7,253 nt of DNA from an uncultured bacterium (lineage in GTDB: Bacteria > Desulfobacterota > Desulfobulbia > Desulfobulbales > Desulfobulbaceae): assembly GCA_903896915.1 (NCBI GenBank), contig CAITZN010000543.1, positions 1-7,253 on the forward strand, given 5' to 3'. The notes under the pieces are model-generated. The model was not told the DNA's origin, searched no databases, and saw only the letters and a program-made list of their open reading frames with translations. Every line of letters starts with the position of its first letter. Positions within the stretch are counted from its first letter, which is position 1. The position numbers and the translations under genes are program-made. Positions 1-5,979 of this stretch are shown one piece after another.

Positions 1-1015
1 AGATATCCTCCAGGGTCATGAATGACTTGGCTCTGGCTGCACTGCGTGTCAGATGGCGGACGAATCGTTTGACATCGTTCACCGAGTCAAGTACCGCCAT
101 CAGCCCCAGTTCATCGTCCACCGCAGTTGCCGGATTTTTTTCGTTCTTACGCAGAAGTTTGAGGACCTTGGCCGCAGGCGGTTTTTTGCGGATGGTGACA
201 TAGATGGGGATATCGGCATCTTTATCGCGAAACCTTCGCCGTTTGATCAGGGTGAGTTTCTCACCTGTGGATGGCGTCACCGAGAGGGCTTCCTGTTCCG
301 AGAGTACGTTGACCGTGGTGCAGCTGAAGTCTTTTTTGTGGTGCGTGCTGTAGAGATAGCGGATGTCCAGGTCGCCAATCTTGTAATCGGGACTCCAGAC
401 GTAGGCATTGAGGAAATTAAGAAATCCTGAAAATTTCTCAGCAATCCGTGTTTCCCGTTCCCTTTGGTCAATCGATCCGGCCAACCCCATGAGCGCCAGC
501 TTTCTTTTTGCTTCAAAGCGGGCTTTCTTATGATACCGGTCATCAAAAATCGCCAGCAGCAGTTCGACCGGATCCCAGGCGGTAACAATTTCGTTGGTGG
601 TTTCGATATGGGAACTGTAGGGGGCGAGCACTTTGGCGCGCAATGAGTTGATGACATCATCCGCGGTCCTGGCGTATTCGTTGAGATGGCGAATGACTTC
701 CCGGCTCGATCCTTCAATGCCGAACATATTGCCGAGCAGGAGGTGGGCTCGTTCCGCTGTTTCGGCCCGTAGAGTTTTGTCATGGATCAGCACCAGAATC
801 TCGTCGAAGGTGTTGATACCCAGGAGATCAAAGATCTGATTGCGTACGGAGCGGTATTTGGTTTTCAGTAGCTGGTTGTTATGAATTTTTTTAACCCAGG
901 CCTTTGTTTCGCTCGAGAAGGGATGTGCCAGGGGCGGGGCATTCTCAATGGCGAAGGGGCCCTCTTGCAGCATAGCCGAAAAAACCGATTGTTGGGGGGT
1001 CAGAATACTACTCAT
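1..1015 (-). CDS. Uncharacterised protein, C-terminus cut off by the window edge
   Basis: An uninterrupted minus-strand frame runs from an ATG at 1015-1013 to the left edge, giving 338 codons with no stop. I do not recognise the family. Residues 1-205 look mostly alpha-helical, with charged amphipathic stretches and no signal peptide or membrane segment, so the product should be cytoplasmic. Residues 205-338 look alpha/beta. They include a basic strand-rich part (KRRRF near 258-262, IYVTIRKKPP at 271-280) followed by an acidic segment, AVDDELGLMAVLDS at 298-311, and then a helix. That order loosely recalls RelA/SpoT-like nucleotidyltransferases, but the resemblance is too weak to assign a function. 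No clear Shine-Dalgarno precedes the ATG. It is the first ATG after a good -10 box, and no ATG lies in frame across the stretch I checked upstream. The gene is transcribed divergently from everything to its right. The reading frame is secure; the function is unknown. Confidence 0.85.
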   Translation of the reverse strand, partial: MSSILTPQQSVFSAMLQEGPFAIENAPPLAHPFSSETKAWVKKIHNNQLLKTKYRSVRNQIFDLLGINTFDEILVLIHDKTLRAETAERAHLLLGNMFGIEGSSREVIRHLNEYARTADDVINSLRAKVLAPYSSHIETTNEIVTAWDPVELLLAIFDDRYHKKARFEAKRKLALMGLAGSIDQRERETRIAEKFSGFLNFLNAYVWSPDYKIGDLDIRYLYSTHHKKDFSCTTVNVLSEQEALSVTPSTGEKLTLIKRRRFRDKDADIPIYVTIRKKPPAAKVLKLLRKNEKNPATAVDDELGLMAVLDSVNDVKRFVRHLTRSAARAKSFMTLEDI

Positions 1016-1501
1016 GGCAGGTGCATCGTCGGATAGCGATGGATTATAGGATGGCAGCAGGCAATTATCAGCAATAATAGAGATGAAATCGCGCGTGTCG
1101 CCTAGTTTAATAGAGCCTATCTGCTAAAAATTCGTAGGAGACTCAAATGGTGGTTGTTACTTTGTCGTCCAATAATATGAAGCAACTTTTGTGACAACAT
1201 GCTTTTACTACCATGCATTCCTTTGAGGTCGCAAGTGAAACCATGTTTCAATCTTGATGTGCCGAAGACATACGCACAGGCCGTGTTAACGAAGGTGAAA
1301 AGAGTGCCGATGAGAAACTGGAAGGTTATCGTTTTCATTTTGACGAACCGGTTCGGCATTGATACCATGAAGCTATAAGGAATATTACAAGCTTGTCCTG
1401 TATGGCAGAGGGGCACGGAATGCTCTCAGTCGCTAGCCATCCAGCAGGACCATATTTCTTGTATTGAAACGAATTTTGTACATTCAACTAGGGAGAGAAC
1501 A
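1016..1501. other. Divergent intergenic region without a convincing gene
   Basis: This 486-base stretch separates the minus-strand gene from the plus-strand series and is more A+T-rich than its neighbours. It holds three weak ORFs. The first is a 15-codon plus-strand ORF at 1147-1194 with AGGAG at 1136-1140. The second is a 59-residue plus-strand ORF at 1199-1378 with no ribosome-binding site. The third is a minus-strand frame at 1117-1416 whose internal ATG at 1338 would give a 73-residue product. That product starts with a signal-peptide-like MKTITFQFLIGTLF and a TACA cleavage-like motif, but it lacks a Shine-Dalgarno. The last two overlap on opposite strands, so at most one is real. A 12-base perfect palindrome, CGAACCGGTTCG, lies at 1344-1355. 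I see no terminator hairpin followed by a T run, no RNA gene and no mobile-element end. Confidence 0.6.
1043..1048 (-). promoter_or_regulatory. Candidate -10 box for the minus-strand gene
   Basis: The minus strand reads TATAAT, a perfect sigma70 -10 hexamer, 27 bases upstream of the ATG at 1015. This would place the transcript start near 1036 and give a short leader of about 20 bases. No good TTGACA-like -35 is found at 16-18 bases; the hexamer at a 17-base spacing is CTGATA. The promoter may therefore be weak or depend on an activator. Confidence 0.35.
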
Positions 1502-1840
1502 ATGGATTTCGGGGCGATCATCGAGACCATAGGGCGTTTTGTGCAGGAAACAAACCTGCCGAAGCAGATCAAAGATGTCGATTATATGGGATTGTCTACC
1601 AATCCTTGGTTCCTGGTGCCATTTGTATCGGGCACTGGATATCTTCTTTTTAAACAAGCCTTTCGTGACCTGATTATCCTGGGGATCATCCTGGGGGTCT
1701 GGTATGCCTCGGGAACTCCCTACATGCAAACCTTAGTGGTCGGTGGAGAGTTGCGGGTTGCCAAAATATTGCCGGTTCTTTTTGGGGGGGCGGGGATACT
1801 TGGTGTTCTCATCTATCTGCTGTTAGGCCGTTCCGATTGA
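1502..1840 (+). CDS. Small membrane protein of unknown function, about three transmembrane segments
   Basis: This 112-residue protein starts at an ATG preceded by the purine-rich AGGGAGAG at 1490-1497. Residues 1-33 are polar and amphipathic (ETIGRFVQETNLPKQIKDVD). Three hydrophobic stretches follow: about 36-51, 55-71 and 87-108. The tail is short and polar (GRSD). The pattern fits a small inner-membrane protein with a cytosolic or periplasmic N-terminal helix. I recognise no catalytic or metal-binding motif and no family. It is the first plus-strand gene after the divergent region, and 84 bases separate it from the cyclic-nucleotide-binding gene downstream, so co-transcription is possible but unproven. 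A run of seven G at 1784-1790 encodes part of the Phe-Gly-Gly-Ala-Gly turn at the start of the third segment; a slip there would alter the last membrane segment. Reality of the gene is fairly secure from the frame, ribosome-binding site and membrane pattern. Confidence 0.75.
   Translation: MDFGAIIETIGRFVQETNLPKQIKDVDYMGLSTNPWFLVPFVSGTGYLLFKQAFRDLIILGIILGVWYASGTPYMQTLVVGGELRVAKILPVLFGGAGILGVLIYLLLGRSD
1784..1790 (+). repeat. G7 homopolymer inside the small membrane protein gene
   Basis: Seven consecutive G residues encode Gly95, Gly96 and the first base of Ala97. The run could be a slippage or sequencing-error site. The present length keeps the frame open to the natural stop at 1840. Confidence 0.9.
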
Positions 1841-1909
1841 TCATCCATGATGAGTCCTTTGCCTTGTCGGAAGATCACGGCTTTTTTCTCGTGAAGTTCA
1901 GCAGATTCC

Positions 1910-1917
1910 AGGAGGAG
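1910..1917 (+). promoter_or_regulatory. Strong ribosome-binding site that fixes a GTG start
   Basis: AGGAGGAG lies 7 bases before the GTG at 1925. An in-frame TGA occupies 1922-1924 immediately before that GTG, so the gene cannot start further upstream. Together these fix the non-ATG start. Confidence 0.85.
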
Positions 1918-1924
1918 TTGTTGA

Positions 1925-2995
1925 GTGGAGTACCGTAACGCAATATTTATTATCACCGAAGAACGATCCTGTCCGATTTACAATGTTGGCGAGGAACTCA
2001 AGGTGGAAAACGATGCATTAACCGTCCCCGAGGCTAAGCCTGCGTGCCTGATGTTGGTGCGTGAGTTGATGAAGGCTGTTGCCGACAAGCAGAGTATGGA
2101 ACGGTTTACCCCTTCAGGAGTCAAAAAATTTAAGTTTGAATGTGGTGGATGCGTTGGTCTAATCCGGTTTGAATTCAAAAAAGCAAGAGAATTTGCTACG
2201 TTGCAGATGAAGCTATTGGCTGTCGCCGAGCAACGGGCACGAATGCGCCATCTGGATAAATTCTTTGATGTACTCCGTAGCCTGGACATTTTTGAGCCAC
2301 TGGATGAGGACAGTCTTCGTGATCTTTCTGCCCAACTGCAATTAAAGGAGTTCAGTGAAAATAAAATCATTCTGAAGAAAGGTGACCCCGGAACCAGTCT
2401 CTATATTGTGCTCGAAGGTCGGGTAGCTGTTATCGGCGATGAAGGGCAGACCCTTTCCGAGATGACCTCCGGAGAAATTTTTGGCGAGATGAGCCTGCTG
2501 TCCGGCGAACCGGTAACCACCTCCATCCATTCCCGGGAAAAGACCAACCTCGCGATTTTGTCCAGCAAGGATTTTAAGCATGTTCTGAATAAATACCCTG
2601 TGTTACAGGTGTTTTTCTACAGAATGCTGGTGGACCGCTCGCAGGCCAATACCATACGGGCTGGTACCATCAGTTCAGGCATGACGGGCAGGCTGTCGGA
2701 AATCAATACCGTTGAATTGTTTCAGCTGATCAATTCCAGTCAGAAAACCGGAAAGGTACAGCTGGTTCTCGATGATGGTAGTGCCGGAATCACATTCAAC
2801 GAGGGTGAGTTGGTCAAGGTTCACTACAAAGAATTAACTGGAAAAGAGGCATTTTTTTCCTTACTGGCAAAAGGAGAGGGGAATTTCACCTACACCTCCG
2901 GGCTTTCCTCCGAGGAAAAGGAGCTTCCGGTCATCGGCGGCTTCATGGGTTTGATCATGGAGGGAATGCGGCGAGTGGACGAACAGGAAGTGTAA
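1925..2995 (+). CDS. Regulator with Cys-containing N-terminal domain, cyclic-nucleotide-binding domain and DUF4388 (PATAN) domain
   Basis: This 356-residue protein has three parts. Residues 1-105 form a small domain with four cysteines, C16 (SCPIY), C41 and the pair C73/C76 (ECGGC). They could bind metal or act as a redox switch, and I cannot name the domain with certainty. Residues 117-235 are a CRP-type cyclic-nucleotide-binding fold, with KKGDPGTSLYIVLEGRV at 151-167 and the phosphate-binding cassette FGEMSLLSGEP at 186-196. The cassette glutamate E188 is kept, but the usual arginine is V197, so classical cAMP binding is doubtful. Residues 252-350 match DUF4388, the PATAN domain known from PatA-type response regulators (GRLSEINTVELFQLI, then GKVQLVL and a GKEAFFSLL helix). 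There is no helix-turn-helix, so it probably acts by protein contacts rather than as a DNA-binding factor. It is soluble and cytoplasmic, and lies 80 bases upstream of the FadL gene. Domain calls two and three are firm; the role is unknown. Confidence 0.9.
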   Translation: MEYRNAIFIITEERSCPIYNVGEELKVENDALTVPEAKPACLMLVRELMKAVADKQSMERFTPSGVKKFKFECGGCVGLIRFEFKKAREFATLQMKLLAVAEQRARMRHLDKFFDVLRSLDIFEPLDEDSLRDLSAQLQLKEFSENKIILKKGDPGTSLYIVLEGRVAVIGDEGQTLSEMTSGEIFGEMSLLSGEPVTTSIHSREKTNLAILSSKDFKHVLNKYPVLQVFFYRMLVDRSQANTIRAGTISSGMTGRLSEINTVELFQLINSSQKTGKVQLVLDDGSAGITFNEGELVKVHYKELTGKEAFFSLLAKGEGNFTYTSGLSSEEKELPVIGGFMGLIMEGMRRVDEQEV

Positions 2996-3020
2996 GAGCT
3001 ATTGCTGTTTCTGCCGATAG

Positions 3021-3049
3021 TTGGTGCTTTCCCTGATCCAGGTTAAAAT
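3021..3049 (+). promoter_or_regulatory. Candidate sigma70 promoter for the FadL gene
   Basis: TTGGTG at 3021-3026 and TAAAAT at 3044-3049 are separated by 17 bases. The -10 matches consensus at five of six positions and the -35 at three of six. The transcript would start near 3056, about 20 bases before the TTG start. The site lies in the 80-base gap after the DUF4388 gene, so the FadL gene and the genes after it may be transcribed separately from that regulator. Confidence 0.4.
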
Positions 3050-3062
3050 ATGTTTTTCTTAT

Positions 3063-3069
3063 AAGGAGG
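3063..3069 (+). promoter_or_regulatory. Strong ribosome-binding site supporting a TTG start
   Basis: AAGGAGG lies 6 bases before TTG at 3076. Its strength and spacing favour this non-ATG start, which also supplies the short polar region expected before the signal-peptide core. Confidence 0.8.
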
Positions 3070-3075
3070 CCTGTT

Positions 3076-4383
3076 TTGGCAGATGATATCGATCAGGTCG
3101 CTCGGCAGGAGCGAGTTAAGGCAGCCTGTGCATGTTTTTTGTTTTTGTTGCTCTGTGCGCCGGTTCCAGCAACCGCCTCTGGTTTTCGCATAACCAACCA
3201 GTCTCTCGGTGCAGTCGGTTTGGCTGGGGCGCATATTGCCTTTACTCCTGGGCCCGATTCCAGTTATTACAATCCCGCAAATATGTGTGATTTGTCGGAC
3301 AACTGGCAGGTGGAATCCAGTTTGACCCTACTTGGTCTGCCGCCCATCAAATATCATGATTCCCGCAGTACTCTGCTCGATGGTTCCTCTGAAAGCGAGC
3401 TGTTTTTCATGCCGCTGCTGCATACGGTTTCTCCCCGATACGGTGCTCTGCGTTTCGGTTTTTCTCTGACCTACCCGTACGGCCTGTCCAAGCAGTGGCA
3501 GCAGCCTTTTCCCCAGGCCAGTGCTGAACAATTTTCTCTTTTTGTGGTGGAAGGCAACCCCACCCTGTCTTATGAACTGGCTGAATGGTTACATATTGGC
3601 GGCGGTGTACGGTTACTCTATGGCAAGGGTAAGGTGGACAGCACGGTGGGTAATCCGCCCTTTAGTCAAGTGGCGCCATTAACATCGCTTAACCGTTCCT
3701 CGGATGGTACCGATATACAGATGGGTTATAACCTTGCCCTGACTGTTCGACCGCAGCAGGCCTGGAGCATTGCCGCGACCTACCGCTCCGAGGTTGATCT
3801 GAATTTGTCCGGCAATGGCCAGTTAGGGGCCTGGCTGGGCACTTCGCCGCTCGCATCGTATTCCGGAAGCACTAAGATCGGGGTGCCGCTGCCTGCGGTT
3901 TTCAGTTTGGCTACCTCATACACTATCGATCGTCTGACCGTCGAGCTAGGTTGGGATCGAACATTCTGGTCATCGTTTAAGGTGTTGGATTTCGATTACG
4001 GTCAAAATTTTCTTGGAACCGTTTTCGATGGTTTTGATCGACCTGTTGCTAAAAATTGGAGGGACACCAATGCCTATCGGATCGGTCTGAGTTATGAGTG
4101 GAACGAACGCTGGACAACCACATTGGGACTTGCATACGATCAGACGCCAGTGCCGGACGCCACCCTGGGATTTGAACTGCCCGATGCTGATGCCATGATT
4201 TATTGCGCAGGCGTGCGCTATCGAGCTTCTGCCGCGATGGAATTCGGTCTTTCCTACATGTACCACCGCACCGAAAGCCGCACCGTTGCCAATGAGGGTG
4301 CTGCCGGTCTGCCCGGAATCGCTGGCACTTTTACCGAAGGCGGCGCCCACGCGGTGACCATCGGAGTTATCACCAGGTTTTAA
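3076..4383 (+). CDS. FadL/OmpP1-family outer-membrane transport protein
   Basis: This 435-residue protein is predicted to be an outer-membrane beta-barrel channel for long-chain fatty acids or other hydrophobic molecules. Residues 1-34 form a Sec signal peptide with a somewhat long N-region, a hydrophobic core at about 17-27 and an Ala-Thr-Ala cleavage motif at 32-34. The mature start, SGFRITNQSLGAVGLAGAH, is typical of FadL proteins, whose N-terminus plugs the barrel. The family's early NPA motif is at 66-68 (YYNPANM). Repeated amphipathic strands rich in Tyr, Trp and Gly follow, and the chain ends in Phe (VITRF), the usual outer-membrane assembly signal. Mature length of about 400 residues is normal for the family. 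The substrate cannot be read from sequence; FadL relatives also carry aromatics and, in some bacteria, lipid autoinducers. It has its own likely promoter at 3021-3049 and is followed after 72 bases by the methyltransferase gene on the same strand. Confidence 0.93.
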   Translation: MADDIDQVARQERVKAACACFLFLLLCAPVPATASGFRITNQSLGAVGLAGAHIAFTPGPDSSYYNPANMCDLSDNWQVESSLTLLGLPPIKYHDSRSTLLDGSSESELFFMPLLHTVSPRYGALRFGFSLTYPYGLSKQWQQPFPQASAEQFSLFVVEGNPTLSYELAEWLHIGGGVRLLYGKGKVDSTVGNPPFSQVAPLTSLNRSSDGTDIQMGYNLALTVRPQQAWSIAATYRSEVDLNLSGNGQLGAWLGTSPLASYSGSTKIGVPLPAVFSLATSYTIDRLTVELGWDRTFWSSFKVLDFDYGQNFLGTVFDGFDRPVAKNWRDTNAYRIGLSYEWNERWTTTLGLAYDQTPVPDATLGFELPDADAMIYCAGVRYRASAAMEFGLSYMYHRTESRTVANEGAAGLPGIAGTFTEGGAHAVTIGVITRF

Positions 4384-4455
4384 TACAGTTTTTTTACATG
4401 AGTGTTTACCAAAGAGCAATCCGGCTGGTCATAGTCGCCAGTCAGTAGGAGCATT

Positions 4456-5976
4456 ATGTTAATCCAATCACCCAAGGGGGCAACATCTCCTAGCCAATCA
4501 TCTGGCGTAATTCCTCTGTTGGAGCGTGCTTTGGACTTCGCAACGGTACGCTTTTTCAATGCGGGTGAACCAATTCTTGCACCGGGAGAGGATACGACAG
4601 CCTTTTACTATCTGATCAGCGGCACGGTCGAGGTGAGTTATACCGATCCCTATGCGACTCGGATTACGGTTGCCCTGATCGGAGCTGGCGAATTTTTTGG
4701 TGAAATTGGCTTTTTCGATGGCGAATCCCGGGTTCGCGATATCCAGGCGGTGGGAGAGGCACGGATTGGCATTTTCGACACGCTGGTGATGGATGCTCTG
4801 CGGTCGGAACAACCTGAGCTTTATATGGATTTCATCGTCCTGCTCACCCAGAAAATCTGTGGTAAATTCAGACGGATTGCCGGAGAGCGCGAACCGATCG
4901 CCGGTTACGCCGAATCACTTTCCACCCGTCACTCCAGCCGCTATACCGAATCCAAACCACTGCCGGCGCCGCTGGTCCGTTCCTCACAGTGGCACAGCAT
5001 CAGCAGCCGGATGGAGGAGTTTAAGTCCGAGCTGTTCAATCTCTCCCACCGGTTACAGAAGGTCGAGGCCGAGGGGGCGCAGGATCCCGAAAGTGAGGCC
5101 CGATGCCATGCAGTCCTCGGCCATCTCAACGGCGCGCTGGGCGAGTTTGAGCAGACCATGCAGGGGAGCGGTTATGAAGAGGTGATGTGGGGGTATGTCT
5201 TTAAAGAGATTTTTCCCTATTTCATGCGTAGCCGGTTTGCGGAGCGCGCCTATTTTAAGCCCAAGGGGTATGCCGGCGATTTTCTAATGATGGAGCACAT
5301 CTATGCCAATCAGCCCAAGGGAGAAGGCAAGCTGGGCGAGATCATCGACCAATTCTGTCTGCAGAGGCCTGGTGCGCTGGCTATCCGCGGCCGGCGGTTG
5401 TTGCTCAAGAACCAGTTGATGCGGCTCAGCGGGGCGATCGCCGCCCGAGGCGGCATCACCCGGATCATGAATCTGGCCTGCGGCCCCAACCGGGAGCTGT
5501 TCGATTTCCTCACCGAGTGCGAATACAGTGAAAGCATCGAGGCTTTGTGTGTCGATATCGACTCCGAGGCCCTGCAATACACCAATCAGTACGTCAATAT
5601 TTTCCCGCACCGCGCTTCGATCCGGCTGATGAGTGAGAATGTCATTAAATGGTCGCTCGGCCGGGCGCGTCATCACATCGAACCGCTGGACATCATCTAT
5701 TCTTCTGGGCTCTGCGATTATCTCGATCCCCGTCTGTTCCGCGCCCTAATCACCCAGTGCTACCGTCATCTCAAGCCTGGCGGCACGCTACTGCTCGGAA
5801 ATTTCACCTTCTACCCCGATAGCCTCTTTCTCGACAAGCTCCTCAAGTGGGAGTTGATTTATCGTACCGAGGAGGACTTACGGGAATTGTTCGCCCCTAC
5901 GCCCTTTGGCGAGCGGGTGACTATCATCGCCGAGCAGGAAAACGTCAACCTCTTTGCCATGGCCACCAAGGAATAA
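4456..5976 (+). CDS. Cyclic-nucleotide-binding domain fused to a PhcB-like SAM-dependent methyltransferase
   Basis: This 506-residue fusion starts at ATG with AGGAG at 4447-4451. Residues 20-140 are a CRP-type cyclic-nucleotide-binding fold. Its cassette FGEIGFFDGESR at 81-92 keeps both E83 and R92, the residues that contact cyclic nucleotide in CRP. No helix-turn-helix follows. Residues 180-240 are a charged helical linker, possibly coiled coil. Residues 240-300 contain the conserved-looking segment RAYFKPKGYAGDFLMMEHIY (264-283). A class I methyltransferase fold follows: SAM-binding motif NLACGPNREL at 339-348, acidic strand end CVDID at 365-369, IIYSSGLCDYL at 413-423, and KPGGTLLLGNF at 440-450. 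The overall plan recalls proteins annotated as PhcB-like, which make 3-hydroxy fatty-acid methyl esters in Ralstonia; I recall this from family knowledge and have not searched it. The enzyme is cytoplasmic, and its activity is probably gated by nucleotide binding. The substrate is inferred, not shown. Confidence 0.9.
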   Translation: MLIQSPKGATSPSQSSGVIPLLERALDFATVRFFNAGEPILAPGEDTTAFYYLISGTVEVSYTDPYATRITVALIGAGEFFGEIGFFDGESRVRDIQAVGEARIGIFDTLVMDALRSEQPELYMDFIVLLTQKICGKFRRIAGEREPIAGYAESLSTRHSSRYTESKPLPAPLVRSSQWHSISSRMEEFKSELFNLSHRLQKVEAEGAQDPESEARCHAVLGHLNGALGEFEQTMQGSGYEEVMWGYVFKEIFPYFMRSRFAERAYFKPKGYAGDFLMMEHIYANQPKGEGKLGEIIDQFCLQRPGALAIRGRRLLLKNQLMRLSGAIAARGGITRIMNLACGPNRELFDFLTECEYSESIEALCVDIDSEALQYTNQYVNIFPHRASIRLMSENVIKWSLGRARHHIEPLDIIYSSGLCDYLDPRLFRALITQCYRHLKPGGTLLLGNFTFYPDSLFLDKLLKWELIYRTEEDLRELFAPTPFGERVTIIAEQENVNLFAMATKE

Positions 5977-5979
5977 TCC

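Noticed and set aside
53..430. 125-residue plus-strand open frame
   Set aside because: It is antisense to the better-supported minus-strand gene and has no ribosome-binding site or family features.
277..783. 168-residue open frame on the minus strand
   Set aside because: It lies in another frame of the same strand as the uninterrupted 338-codon gene, has low-complexity Ser/Thr/Pro/Lys composition and no ribosome-binding site.
1344..1355. 12-base perfect palindrome CGAACCGGTTCG
   Set aside because: About one or two such palindromes are expected by chance in 7 kb, and it is not placed near a promoter or start that it could control.
1199..1378. 59-residue plus-strand ORF in the intergenic region
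   Set aside because: There is no Shine-Dalgarno, no recognisable motif, and it overlaps an equally weak frame on the other strand.
1411..1425. sigma54-like GGCAC...GC pattern upstream of the small membrane protein gene
   Set aside because: The spacing between GG and GC is 8 bases when the CAC is aligned, not the required 10.
1838..1856. Inverted repeat TCATC-CAT-GATGA just after the small membrane protein gene
   Set aside because: The stem has only five pairs, is not GC-rich and has no T run directly after it, so it is not a convincing terminator.
3970..4419. 149-residue minus-strand frame
   Set aside because: It is antisense to the FadL gene, whose signal peptide, barrel pattern and terminal Phe are clear.
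4422..4445. Weak CTGG/CCAG hairpin between the FadL and methyltransferase genes
   Set aside because: The stem is four pairs with a nine-base loop and no T run; it does not support a terminator.
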